Positions 25,239 to 33,745 of a stretch of DNA of 64,000 nucleotides are shown here, in pieces. Location: the NCBI RefSeq assembly GCF_021190955.1, contig NZ_JAIOAO010000005.1:310001-374000 (forward strand). Reading direction: 5' to 3'. The first letter of the stretch is position 1. Every line of letters begins with the position of its first letter. Source of the DNA: Parachryseolinea silvisoli (GTDB taxonomy: Bacteria; Bacteroidota; Bacteroidia; Cytophagales; Cyclobacteriaceae). Under the pieces are notes generated by a model that was not told where the DNA came from, made no database searches, and saw only the letters and a program-made list of their open reading frames with translations. The position numbers were made by a program, and so were the translations under genes.

Positions 25239-25648
25239 CGCGAAGCATACGCGCATCGGAAACACAGAAGGCCGAGAACCTTAAAACCGTGGTGATCTAT
25301 TCAGCCCTCGGGCTCGGTACTGCTACGGGCCTATTCTTTCTGGCGCGTCATTTCTTCAAGAAGGTGCAGGCTAACCAAGCGCAGAAGAGCAGCCTCGATG
25401 AAGGTGATCCGGCGACCTATGCCAAACAACTGAAAATGGCATTTGACAACGATAACTCGTTTGGCTGGGGAACCAGCGAAGAACAGGTATTCCGGGTATT
25501 CAACGACATACCTACGAAGAGCATGTATACCAAGGTGCAACGCGAGTACTCCAATATGTACGGGAAGAGCTTAAACGCCGATCTGGAAAACGAGCTGAGC
25601 AGTGATGAGTACAACGAACTGATTCGAATATTGAACGCTAAGAAATAG
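25235..25648 (+). CDS. Single-TM prophage protein
   Basis: A 137-residue protein with an N-terminal TM helix (VVIYSALGLGTATGLFFLA, about 20-38) and a soluble helical C-terminal domain (AKQLKMAFDNDNSFGWGTSE, EYNELIRILNAKK). ATGA overlap with the preceding gene. The domain following the anchor resembles a small helical peptidoglycan- or protein-binding module in shape, but no family is certain. Probably a virion membrane protein. Confidence 0.65.
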   Translation: MTRSIRASETQKAENLKTVVIYSALGLGTATGLFFLARHFFKKVQANQAQKSSLDEGDPATYAKQLKMAFDNDNSFGWGTSEEQVFRVFNDIPTKSMYTKVQREYSNMYGKSLNADLENELSSDEYNELIRILNAKK

Positions 25649-25652
25649 GGAT

Positions 25653-26621
25653 ATGGAGCGGAAGGGTAGCAGGGATAATATAAAACAGTGGAAGCAGGAA
25701 CGTAAGGGGTTGGACAAGATGAAGAAGCCGCCGAAGAAGGTAAGACCATCGAAGGTGTTTATCTACGTCTTTGCCCTGGCGGCGCTGGGTGGTGGCGGGT
25801 ATCTGATATATGACAGGTTAAGGAGGAAAAAGTTACAGGTAGCGGATGATGCCGCAGCCGGTGCCTCGGATACCATCTTAATCAATAACTACATCCCATC
25901 GGCATCGCTCGCAACCAAATCGACCAAAGGCACCGATAGCTTTCCCCTGAAACGTGGAAGCCGCGGCACACGGGTGACCGCGTTGCAACAGGGCTTAGCA
26001 CGGATCATTGGCACTGCGGCCATGAATGCGAATGACGGAATCGATGGCCAGTTCGGTCCAGGCACCGCGAACGCTTTGAAGCTGGCGGGCTATGGCGAGA
26101 TTGTAGACGAGGCGGCCTTTAATAAGATCACCGGCGGCACTGTAGCGCAGATAGTATTCAACCCGTCCAACATAGCGCTTCGGTTGTACCGTGCTGCTCA
26201 GGGCAAGGACGTGAGCCTTGTTCTGGCAATTTTAAAAGAGATACGAACCGTATCGGACTACTCAGCAGTGAACGAGTACTACAAACGGCAGGCGCTTGTA
26301 TCAAAGACCATTGTCACCGATTTACTGAATTATGCCTTTGCTGGCAACGAGTCGGCCAAGGGTCAGATCAAAAGCGAGCTTCTGCGCATGGGCCTGAAGG
26401 TGGACAGCGTGGGCACTTGGAGCCTCCAGGGCATCCGGTTGTACAAAGATCTTATTACGCTTCGGGAGACGATTGTGACAGACTCGCGAAACAACCGCAT
26501 ACCGGTTAACCGAAATACCATACTGGGGGACGAAATCAAAATAGAAAACGGGCTCACCTGGTTCCGCTCTGTGGACGACTCCGTTCTATCCGTTCCCACA
26601 CAAGACGTGAGATACACTTAA
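25653..26621 (+). CDS. Membrane-anchored peptidoglycan-binding-like prophage protein
   Basis: A 322-residue protein with a basic start, one TM helix (VFIYVFALAALGGGGYLIYD, about 35-54) and a PG_binding_1-like region (about 95-155): PLKRGSRGTRVTALQQGLAR, DGIDGQFGPGTANALKLAGY. The C-terminal ~150 residues are helical and unrecognised. Such a protein could sit in an internal virion membrane and contact the cell wall during DNA delivery (inference). It is followed by the endolysin 14 bp downstream. Confidence 0.7.
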   Translation: MERKGSRDNIKQWKQERKGLDKMKKPPKKVRPSKVFIYVFALAALGGGGYLIYDRLRRKKLQVADDAAAGASDTILINNYIPSASLATKSTKGTDSFPLKRGSRGTRVTALQQGLARIIGTAAMNANDGIDGQFGPGTANALKLAGYGEIVDEAAFNKITGGTVAQIVFNPSNIALRLYRAAQGKDVSLVLAILKEIRTVSDYSAVNEYYKRQALVSKTIVTDLLNYAFAGNESAKGQIKSELLRMGLKVDSVGTWSLQGIRLYKDLITLRETIVTDSRNNRIPVNRNTILGDEIKIENGLTWFRSVDDSVLSVPTQDVRYT

Positions 26622-26635
26622 AACCAATTAACACA

Positions 26636-27160
26636 ATGGCAAATTTTGAAGGATTTGCAGGCAAGGTCCTGCATTTGGAGGGAGGGTATGTGAATCACCC
26701 ATTGGACAAAGGCGGCCCGACCAAGTACGGCGTCATACTTTCTGTATGGAAGGAGCACGGGCATGACAAGGATTGCGACGGTGATATTGATGCCGAGGAT
26801 ATAAAACGCCTTAGCGAAGAAGATGCCGCCTACGTTGCGAAGACGGTCTTCTGGGACTACTTCCGGGCCGACTTTATTCTGAATCAATCGGTGGCTGAGT
26901 TCATCGTGGATTGGGGCTATAACTCCGGCCGGAAGACAGTGGCAAAGCAGGTACAACGGCTTTTAGGGATTGAGCAGGATGGTATTGTAGGCCCACAGAC
27001 GCTGACGTCGGTTAACGTTTGCCCACAGGATCATTTCTTTGCCGTTTTAAAGGCGGCGCGCAAGTTATTCATCGAAAAGATAGTAGAGCGCCGTCCGGAT
27101 CAGCATGTATTTTACAAGGGGTGGATGAACCGGATCAATTCATTTAAGTATCAGGCGTAA
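26636..27160 (+). CDS. GH108-type endolysin (lysozyme)
   Basis: A 174-residue peptidoglycan hydrolase. The catalytic domain of glycoside hydrolase family 108 is seen at the start: VLHLEGGYVNHPLDKGGPTK with catalytic Glu in LEGGYVN and the conserved DKGGPTKYGV; DWGYNSG follows. A PG_binding_3 segment covers about residues 95-160 (VQRLLGIEQDGIVGPQTL). It has no signal peptide, so release should depend on the holin encoded at 9.4-9.9 kb. It is the next-to-last gene of the structural operon. Confidence 0.92.
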   Translation: MANFEGFAGKVLHLEGGYVNHPLDKGGPTKYGVILSVWKEHGHDKDCDGDIDAEDIKRLSEEDAAYVAKTVFWDYFRADFILNQSVAEFIVDWGYNSGRKTVAKQVQRLLGIEQDGIVGPQTLTSVNVCPQDHFFAVLKAARKLFIEKIVERRPDQHVFYKGWMNRINSFKYQA

Positions 27161-27161
27161 A

Positions 27162-27833
27162 ATGTTAGCCCGGATCAAAGCGATATTGCGCGAGCGTGGG
27201 TACATTCTGTATACAAAGCCCTATCAGCTCAATATTGTAGGGCTGCGTGGTAAGAGTACGGTGCCCAACAAGTTCAATGATGAGATACACGTTTTTTATC
27301 GGACGGATGCCGGAAACTGGAACTATCATGTTTTCAACGCAACGACTGATCCGGGCACATTTTGGTTGAATAACCCTTTATATGAGCAAGGCACGGCAAT
27401 CCTAGCTACCGGGCAGTATGTGGATGCCTATGCGTTGGGAATGCACCGGGGTTTGTACGAAGCCTTGGTGCAGGTTAAACCTGTTACGATCATTCGCGAC
27501 TACAACCGGGATTCCGTTTTAGATTTCAATAATGGAGTTCGTCAAACTGGTTTTTTCGGAATTAACGTTCACCGAGCGGAGAGTTCGGGTACAACACAGG
27601 CGATTAACAAATACTCAGCTGGCTGCCAGGTATTTCAGACGGCGGACGATTTCGCTACGTTCATTGCTGTTTCCAAGCTTCATATTGATAGGCATGGAAA
27701 TCTGATTACTTACAGCTTGATTGATTTCAGAGCAATTAACCGGATAACTTTGAAGAGAGTCGTGCAGACAACTACAGTAGCCGTCATTTTCACGTTAAGT
27801 TGGATACTTAGAAAGTTTTATAGTATTAATTAG
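27162..27833 (+). CDS. Wall-active protein with His...SxGC motif (L,D-transpeptidase-like)
   Basis: A 223-residue protein starting 1 bp after the endolysin. The central part contains GFFGINVHRAESSGTTQAI followed by KYSAGCQVFQ: a His and a Ser-x-Gly-Cys arrangement as in YkuD-type L,D-transpeptidases and related phage wall peptidases. The C-terminus carries one TM segment (VAVIFTLSWILRKFYS). It probably completes the lysis or entry module. A decayed copy of the same gene is found at about 38215-38395. It is the last gene of the rightward structural operon. Confidence 0.65.
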   Translation: MLARIKAILRERGYILYTKPYQLNIVGLRGKSTVPNKFNDEIHVFYRTDAGNWNYHVFNATTDPGTFWLNNPLYEQGTAILATGQYVDAYALGMHRGLYEALVQVKPVTIIRDYNRDSVLDFNNGVRQTGFFGINVHRAESSGTTQAINKYSAGCQVFQTADDFATFIAVSKLHIDRHGNLITYSLIDFRAINRITLKRVVQTTTVAVIFTLSWILRKFYSIN

Positions 27834-27869
27834 CTCCAGTTTACGGAGTTTGGATGTCTCAAATAGGCA

Positions 27870-28736
27870 TTAATCATTTGCCAACACGGAATTTCTAAAT
27901 AACCCAATAATAACAGTCTCAAGGCATTCCAATTCTTTTGAGTTCAATGGTCTATCGCGCCGCTTATTTTCTCGGGCAACAAGACTTGCAAATGCCAATC
28001 TGAACTCCGGCTGATTTCTAAGTTCCTCGTCGGTCATTTTGTGAATTTCGTCGACGGGTCTCGGCTTGAACTTTTTTGCAATCCCGTCCTTAAAATATTC
28101 TATCATAGCAGGGTCTATTATGATATCAACAATTCCTTTCTCAATGCATCGCCTTTGCACTTCATCTTGAATTTCATCAAGTGGTGAAGGGGTGGTTGTT
28201 GCGTCACTTTCAAGTTTTTCTACTTCGTCAAAGTATTTTTCAAAGTCCGGGTGCTGCCTATCGCTAAAATTATGAAACTCTGTGTTATATCTAGTCACTA
28301 AAATCGTGTTAATAAGGAGTATAAGCCCCAAAATCTGATTTAACTCCTTGTAGGTTCTCGGTAATTTAAAGTCAGCAAGTTCGGTCCACCAAGGAGTGAA
28401 TACATTTTTTTGATCTCTATTGTAATGGGCAAGGAGGAGATTACGTGCCTTGCGGAGACCTTTGTACTCGTTAATTCCTTTCAGAGCTGGTTTCATACAA
28501 TATAGCGTATCTTGTAAAAAGATATCTCCTTTCGCTAAACCGTTCAGAATAGTCACTTCGTCAAGAATAGTGCAAATTCTTATATACGAATATTGTATTA
28601 CGTCGGTAAATACCTGTGACTGCAAAGGGACTTTTAACTCTTTCATGCCTTCAACAGAGAAGAAGAGATGACGGGCCACCATATCGATGTTAAGTATGCA
28701 TTGCTGAATCTTTTCATTATTGAGATTTTGTGACAT
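27870..28736 (-). CDS. HEPN-like hypothetical protein (defence cargo)
   Basis: A 288-residue helical protein. RKARNLLLAHYNRDQ has an R(x5)H pattern in a helix as in HEPN/Abi RNase active sites, and the N-terminal half has the long helices of that fold (VFTDVIQYSYIRICTILDEV). The C-terminal ~70 residues are charged and unrecognised. It is AT-rich, transcribed against the phage structural operon, and sits just behind AbiV on the same strand (about 100 bp apart), so the two may form a defence unit. Family assignment is tentative. Confidence 0.55.
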   Translation of the reverse strand: MSQNLNNEKIQQCILNIDMVARHLFFSVEGMKELKVPLQSQVFTDVIQYSYIRICTILDEVTILNGLAKGDIFLQDTLYCMKPALKGINEYKGLRKARNLLLAHYNRDQKNVFTPWWTELADFKLPRTYKELNQILGLILLINTILVTRYNTEFHNFSDRQHPDFEKYFDEVEKLESDATTTPSPLDEIQDEVQRRCIEKGIVDIIIDPAMIEYFKDGIAKKFKPRPVDEIHKMTDEELRNQPEFRLAFASLVARENKRRDRPLNSKELECLETVIIGLFRNSVLAND

Positions 28737-28840
28737 ATGTGATGCAAGGGGTTGATTGGCTGTAAAGTCATGCTAAGTCGACACAAGAACATAAGCATTT
28801 AATAGGCAGGCATCGGCGCAGTTAAGGAAGAAAATCCTGC

Positions 28841-29512
28841 TTAACTGAAAACTTGGGGCAATACCTTATTCAAGGTTACTCGAGCTTTGTCAATCGTCTT
28901 ATAATCGTTTGGCTTGATTTCTTCCAAATGTTTGAGAACCGTAAAAAAAGGATTTGCCAATTCCGAAGTTTGGTCGTAGGCGGACTTTGGAGTGTCCAAT
29001 GGCGTCAACCACTTTCCGTCTGTATATCCGACATATAACCCTGCTTGTTTTTTCGGGTTTGCAGTTTGCCAGAATAGCGCTTGATTTTTAGAAATTGGGC
29101 TTATCTTGAAGCTTCGAATGACTCGAAAAAACAGGCGCACAAAGGCGAAAGGATTAATGAGACGGCCTTTTAATTTTCTACGTTCCATCAAAGGATTTAG
29201 GATATGAAGTAGATTAATCATATCCTGGGCAAAAGGCTGAATTTTTTCAGCTTCTCCAAGCTTAACTTTGTGGCTAGTAAAAAATAATTCGATAGAACTC
29301 GGCAATTTTACTCCGCAAAAGCCTGCCGTTAATGCCATACTTTTGACACATTCCTCCATACCGAGTATCAACAAGGCATTTGCGGTACCATATTTTCCGT
29401 TCGCAGCCAATGCTTGGGCCGAATCATAATGACAGAGGGCATTTTTATAAACTAGTTTAGCTCCTTCAAGAAGCAATTTGCGGGGCGCGGTATTAAATTC
29501 GGAATCGGTCAT
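28841..29512 (-). CDS. AbiV family abortive infection protein
   Basis: A 223-residue protein using the ATG at 29512; a TTG 60 bp upstream is less likely. The N-terminal half matches the HEPN_AbiV pattern: YKNALCHYDSAQALAANGKY, LLILGMEECVKSMALTAGF, and FTSHKVKLGEAEKI with the conserved His-Lys. The C-terminal part has KKQAGLYVGYTDGKWLTPL, also typical of AbiV relatives. In Lactococcus AbiV stops late phage translation. Here it is cargo in an island with other Abi/HEPN proteins. Confidence 0.8.
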   Translation of the reverse strand: MTDSEFNTAPRKLLLEGAKLVYKNALCHYDSAQALAANGKYGTANALLILGMEECVKSMALTAGFCGVKLPSSIELFFTSHKVKLGEAEKIQPFAQDMINLLHILNPLMERRKLKGRLINPFAFVRLFFRVIRSFKISPISKNQALFWQTANPKKQAGLYVGYTDGKWLTPLDTPKSAYDQTSELANPFFTVLKHLEEIKPNDYKTIDKARVTLNKVLPQVFS

Positions 29513-29997
29513 ACTGTATAATTTACTGCAACAAAACGACCTTCTGCGCAGTCTTTTTGCGCAGTAAGTCAAATATTTAATAAGTTTTCATAAAATACAC
29601 TGAATTTTAGGAAAACATCTCTCAGTGAGCCATGGACAACAGTACCGTTTACATTATATAGTTAATAGATTGGCATTGTCGTCTGGGACGGACTGAGCGA
29701 ATCCACTGCCAGCGTATAAACGACGACCTCTAATAGCTAATAATTGGGCTATTGCCCAGTTAAGATAGAGTCGTCTTTGGTTACGGGTCTCGCCCAACGT
29801 ATAATGTCTGCCTACATAAATTCGCTATCAGACAAATTTAGGCCGGGTTAGAGAACAAAGCTTAAAATTAAATAGATTTCGCTACTTGATCCCTTTTTGT
29901 AATTCATATTTTTTTCTATTTTAGAAGGTAACTCCACGTTATTGTCCAAGTAGGATCAAAATGATGTGGCCCAACGTTTCTACTAACTTATACCGTA
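29513..29997. other. Intergenic region between AbiV and radical SAM operon
   Basis: The stretch holds the divergent promoters. CTGCGCA (29544-29550) and TGCGCAG (29558-29564) make a perfect inverted repeat just upstream of abiV. Near the right end TTG (29897-29899) and TATTTTAG (29917-29924, one mismatch to TAnnTTTG) lie 17 bp apart, a possible promoter for the rightward operon. No gene seen. Confidence 0.4.
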
Positions 29998-31212
29998 TTG
30001 ACTTCAGAATATACCGAGCCCTTAGCCTTATCCAGTCAGTTTTATTTTTGCGGTCTACCGGTGAGACTAGACTCGTATTTGGGTTGTCAATTCCAATGCA
30101 AATACTGTTATGCACTAAATCGTGGTGGCGTATTTTACTGGAACAAAATAAAACCTGCTGATCCGAATTTTCTCAAAAGAAGATTTCAACATATTGATAG
30201 GGTCGACGCATCTACATTGGGTGTTCTGTCACAATTTTTGTATAGAAAAACACCTATCCACTTTGGAGGAATGAGTGACCCTTTTCAGAAAATTGAGGAA
30301 AAATATACTGTCAGTAAAAACTACTTGCAAACACTGCAAGAACGCAATTATCCCACTGTAATCAGCACGAGAAGTGATCTAATCGCACGAGACGATTACT
30401 TCAGCATATTGAAAAGTTTTGAGAACGTCGTTGTTCAGTTCTCGTTTTCAACGTTAGACGACAAGAAATCAATGCGAATTGAACCGAATTCGCCCAAACC
30501 GTCCAAGTTACTTCGAACAATGGAAAAGCTTTCAAAAGCAGGAGTTAAAACAGCCGCTAGATGGCAACCTGTGATTGTGGGCTTTAGCGAAACTCCTGAA
30601 ATGTTTATCTCAAAGATTTCATCGACAGGTATAAAGCACCTGGGAGTCGAACATCTAAAGATACCATTGAGCGGTTCAAGCAAGAATGCCCCGTGGCCAA
30701 CCCACGTAGAATCGCTTGGAATGAATTTAAACGAGATATATAAATCAAAGGGGGCATTGCCAGTGGCGCGAGAATTAATATTGCCGGCTGAGGAAAAAAT
30801 AGGGACCATTCTAAATATCAAAAAAAGACTTAATCGTCTTGATATTACATTTGGATGTGCCGACAACGAGTTTCAATATTTATCGGATACTCAATGTTGT
30901 TGTAGCGGAATTGATCAATTTCAGGGTTTCGATAATTGGTATAAATTTCAAATTGGATATGCCATTCGTGAGTCGATCAATAAAAAAACGATCAGGTTTT
31001 CTGCTATAAAAAAAGAGTGGCGTCCTACTGGGTCAATTAAGGAGTTCATAAATAGTCATTGTCGAACGGAGAATGAAAATTCAATTTATGAGCACCTATC
31101 GAAGCGATGGAATAGCAATGACCCCAGGATGAACCTTGCTTCCTTCTACAATGTATCGGATACTAACAGGGTTGATTCTAGCGGCTACAAGATTTATAAG
31201 TGGAACGACTGA
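29998..31212 (+). CDS. Radical SAM protein (SPL-like), first gene of five-gene operon
   Basis: A 404-residue enzyme if started at the TTG at 29998; an in-frame stop lies at 29962 and no ATG precedes the motif. SYLGCQFQCKYCYALN gives the CxxxCxxC cluster motif (C30, C34, C37), and PIHFGGMSDPFQKIEEKY and STRSDLI resemble spore-photoproduct-lyase-like radical SAM enzymes. Two further Cys clusters (FGCADNEF, TQCCCSG) may bind a second cluster or metal. The substrate is unknown. The next gene starts 1 bp after its stop, and five genes follow without gaps, so it acts with a deoxyribosyltransferase-like and a PLP enzyme. Confidence 0.75.
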   Translation: MTSEYTEPLALSSQFYFCGLPVRLDSYLGCQFQCKYCYALNRGGVFYWNKIKPADPNFLKRRFQHIDRVDASTLGVLSQFLYRKTPIHFGGMSDPFQKIEEKYTVSKNYLQTLQERNYPTVISTRSDLIARDDYFSILKSFENVVVQFSFSTLDDKKSMRIEPNSPKPSKLLRTMEKLSKAGVKTAARWQPVIVGFSETPEMFISKISSTGIKHLGVEHLKIPLSGSSKNAPWPTHVESLGMNLNEIYKSKGALPVARELILPAEEKIGTILNIKKRLNRLDITFGCADNEFQYLSDTQCCCSGIDQFQGFDNWYKFQIGYAIRESINKKTIRFSAIKKEWRPTGSIKEFINSHCRTENENSIYEHLSKRWNSNDPRMNLASFYNVSDTNRVDSSGYKIYKWND

Positions 31213-31213
31213 A

Positions 31214-31669
31214 ATGGAAAAATATATTTATCTGGCCGGTCCAATAAGCGGTCAAAAAAAAGCGGATGCTGAAGACTGGAGATCTGTTGTGTCGAGCAAA
31301 GTAGCTAGCGATATTGTCTGTTTAAGTCCGCTACGTGACCGTACAGATTTTAGTTCAATTTCGCATCACAGAACCCCAGAGTCAACACGTACTGATCTGT
31401 TGCATGGAATTCAGATCGTAGCAAGGGACCGGATGGACATCATGAGATGCGATTTGGTATTAGTGAATGTTCTAAATCATGAGAGTATTTCCATAGGAAC
31501 GGTAGGGGAAATTTTTTGGGCTGATGCTTTTCGAAAGCCGGTAATAATCATAAAAAATATTTCGAGTGTATACAATCATTCGATGTTAGATGCGCTTTGT
31601 CAATGGAGGTTTAGTACAATAGAAGAAGGTGTCGATAAGATTAATATACTGCTATCAAATAAGAAGTGA
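31214..31669 (+). CDS. Nucleoside 2-deoxyribosyltransferase-like protein
   Basis: A 151-residue protein starting at ATG 31214. YIYLAGPISGQKKADAEDWR is the typical first motif, CDLVLVNVLNHESI the second, and SIGTVGEIFWADAFRKPVII carries the conserved Glu (E99) that serves as nucleophile in this family. The family exchanges bases on deoxynucleosides or hydrolyses the N-glycosidic bond of (deoxy)nucleotides; relatives occur in nucleotide-signal and defence loci. It overlaps the next gene by 4 bp (GTGA). Confidence 0.8.
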   Translation: MEKYIYLAGPISGQKKADAEDWRSVVSSKVASDIVCLSPLRDRTDFSSISHHRTPESTRTDLLHGIQIVARDRMDIMRCDLVLVNVLNHESISIGTVGEIFWADAFRKPVIIIKNISSVYNHSMLDALCQWRFSTIEEGVDKINILLSNKK

Positions 31670-32493
31670 AATCAGATATAAATATTAGCGCATTAACTCC
31701 GGTTGAGAAAATAAACGGACTATATTTTAAACGCGATGATCTCTTTCGACCTTTCTCGGGTCTTAAGGTTAACGGCGGAAAACTGCGACAGTGCATACAT
31801 ATTGTCCAATCATCAAAGCCAAATGAAATAGTAACCTATTCTTCAATGAATTCCCCACAGCTTGGCATTGTTTCGGCAGTGGGAAAACACTTTGGAATTC
31901 CAGTTAAATATCTAGTGGGTGGAAGTCGTGACACTGAATATTTGCGATTAGCTCGAGGTCAAGGCGCGGAGATTATCAGGCAGAAGCCATATCGTGAGAA
32001 TTATTTATTTTCGCAAGCTAAAAAGATCTCACTTCCAGGTTCTTTGCTAATCAAAAGTGGTATCATCCAACCGTCGATGCTCGCAGAGCAGATCGACATT
32101 ACCTCTGAACAGATAATGAACTTGCCTGACGAAATAGATACTATCGTTGTTAGTTGCGGAAGCGGCTTAACCACACTCGGACTTATCAAGGGCATTTCGC
32201 GGTACGGGAAAAAAGTCAAAAAAATATGGCTGATCTCTACGGCGCCCGATCGACGAGAATTTATTCAAGATGAAATACGAACCCAAAAAATCAACAGCAA
32301 CATCCCTAAATTGAATTTCTACTCATTGTACGATAACGGGAACTTTGATTATAATTTAAAAAAAACATTTAGCATAGGGGATATCTGTTTTCACCCGCGA
32401 TACGAAGCAAAGACCTTTAGCTGGTTTATACAAAACAATAAATTTATTAAGAACAAAACACTATTCTGGATAGTAGGTTCCGAAATTCTATAA
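31666..32493 (+). CDS. PLP-dependent deaminase-like enzyme (PALP family)
   Basis: A 275-residue enzyme of the tryptophan-synthase-beta fold, starting at GTG 31666. YFKRDDLFRPFSGLKVNGGK contains the PLP-binding Lys (K39) in the manner of ACC deaminase and D-cysteine desulfhydrase. TYSSMNSPQLGIVSAVG and VVSCGSGLTTLGLIKG (phosphate-binding loop) follow. At 275 residues it is shorter than the usual 320-340. With the radical SAM and deoxyribosyltransferase-like neighbours it may build or modify an amino-nucleoside type compound (inference). Confidence 0.75.
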   Translation: MKSDINISALTPVEKINGLYFKRDDLFRPFSGLKVNGGKLRQCIHIVQSSKPNEIVTYSSMNSPQLGIVSAVGKHFGIPVKYLVGGSRDTEYLRLARGQGAEIIRQKPYRENYLFSQAKKISLPGSLLIKSGIIQPSMLAEQIDITSEQIMNLPDEIDTIVVSCGSGLTTLGLIKGISRYGKKVKKIWLISTAPDRREFIQDEIRTQKINSNIPKLNFYSLYDNGNFDYNLKKTFSIGDICFHPRYEAKTFSWFIQNNKFIKNKTLFWIVGSEIL

Positions 32494-32495
32494 AT

Positions 32496-33233
32496 ATGCA
32501 ATTTATAAAAAGGCTAGAGTATTGGATCACTGGAGAACCAAAATGGGCATCTCAACTTCAGGAAATCGAAGATAGGGTTGATCATGAGATCAACACATTA
32601 CTCACGGATACGGACGATAAATGTTTGGAGAAGGTTTTGACGACTTTAAAAGATCGAAGGTCCGCGCTTCACATTCAACCTGAATTTACTCACCTGATAG
32701 TAAGTGTCTGCGGCCAAATTCTTGCATTCGGCTCGGCCGGAGTCGGACTGATGGTTGCATTTGCAAATAAGATTCCGGCTTTTACCCCGTTTTGGAAAAG
32801 CATCATTTCGGTTAGCGTTCTTTTTTATCTCGATGTAATGTTAATTGCACTATTCGCCCTTGTTCTTTTCTTTTTACAATCCAGAAGTCGTTATCCTTTT
32901 CTTTTTTTAAAAAAATTGGGAAATACGGCACCTTACTTTTATATGGAAACCTTAAAAAGGGAACGGTCAATTACTTTGTGGTGGCCTTTACACACGCCAT
33001 CTAGTATTTTTGCTTTTAATCGGCTGTATTTAGATGACTTGAAAAATTACGTTGAATATTCGGTTAATGAAACAGAACGAGATAAGCTAAAAATTGAGTT
33101 GAGACAAATCTATCTATTGATTAACTACCAGGGTTTTCTAGACCACTATGAAATGCAACTGGGACATGTTTTTTTGTATGGGTTTATTGGTTCCATCGGA
33201 TCATTGGTATTCTTATACAAGTTCTTTTTATGA
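32496..33233 (+). CDS. Membrane protein of the radical SAM/PLP operon
   Basis: A 245-residue protein: soluble helical N-terminus (about 1-65), two adjacent TM helices (LIVSVCGQILAFGSAGVGLMV; VLFYLDVMLIALFALVLFFL), a soluble stretch, and a C-terminal TM (VFLYGFIGSIGSLVFLYKFF). It starts 2 bp after the PLP gene and overlaps the next gene by 4 bp. The layout recalls SLATT-like or other membrane effectors of defence systems, but no family is recognised. Confidence 0.65.
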   Translation: MQFIKRLEYWITGEPKWASQLQEIEDRVDHEINTLLTDTDDKCLEKVLTTLKDRRSALHIQPEFTHLIVSVCGQILAFGSAGVGLMVAFANKIPAFTPFWKSIISVSVLFYLDVMLIALFALVLFFLQSRSRYPFLFLKKLGNTAPYFYMETLKRERSITLWWPLHTPSSIFAFNRLYLDDLKNYVEYSVNETERDKLKIELRQIYLLINYQGFLDHYEMQLGHVFLYGFIGSIGSLVFLYKFFL

Positions 33234-33577
33234 AAAATGGATATAGATATTTGCCTTGGCGACTGAAGCTTATTTGGGTTTTGACATCAGTTGCTGTGTT
33301 CTTTGTCCTAAATTATTTAATTGCTAGTAAGGTAAGGAATAATGACATGTTCATTTATTCCGAGCAAACCTTGGAGATTCAGCAGAATTCAGACTCTATC
33401 GTAAGAATGCAGCTCCGAATTGATTCACTCGATACGGATTACAACACGAAGCGAAATTCATTGGGACGACTTGAATTAACGATAGACTCACTAGCTAAAG
33501 CTAGAGCATTTTCAGAGAAAGAACTGCGTAAAATTAAAGATTCAATTGTTTCTAGAAGAAAAATAAAAGCCAACTAA
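33230..33577 (+). CDS. Single-TM coiled-coil protein, last gene of five-gene operon
   Basis: A 115-residue protein with one N-terminal TM (LIWVLTSVAVFFVLNYLIAS) and a long coiled coil (about 45-110; IQQNSDSIVRMQLRIDSLDT, LGRLELTIDSLAKARAFSEK). ATGA overlap with the preceding gene. Together with that gene it probably forms a membrane complex. Not recognised. Confidence 0.6.
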   Translation: MKNGYRYLPWRLKLIWVLTSVAVFFVLNYLIASKVRNNDMFIYSEQTLEIQQNSDSIVRMQLRIDSLDTDYNTKRNSLGRLELTIDSLAKARAFSEKELRKIKDSIVSRRKIKAN

Positions 33578-33745
33578 TTCTTGAGCTATTTTCTTTTCTT
33601 TGCTAGTTCCTCAACTGATTGTAATTGATGCTTACATCTCATGAATGAATGAATGCATACATATTGATGGATTAAAAAACGAAAAATCAAATCGTTAGTA
33701 TAACATTGAAGACGACTAAAATCAATTAGGTATATTCATTCTTAG

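Noticed and set aside
7651-27833. Conjugative element (ICE) instead of a prophage
   Set aside because: No relaxase, coupling protein, VirB4 or Tra gene is present; holin and endolysin argue for a phage.
28841-29572. Longer AbiV form from the TTG at 29572
   Set aside because: The added 20 residues (Arg/Cys-rich) cross the inverted repeat at 29544-29564 and do not resemble AbiV N-termini.
29961-30161. Alternative ATG-started frame at the beginning of the radical SAM gene
   Set aside because: It runs in another frame and lacks the CxxxCxxC motif; the TTG-started frame carries the enzyme. A frameshift joining the two is possible but not needed.
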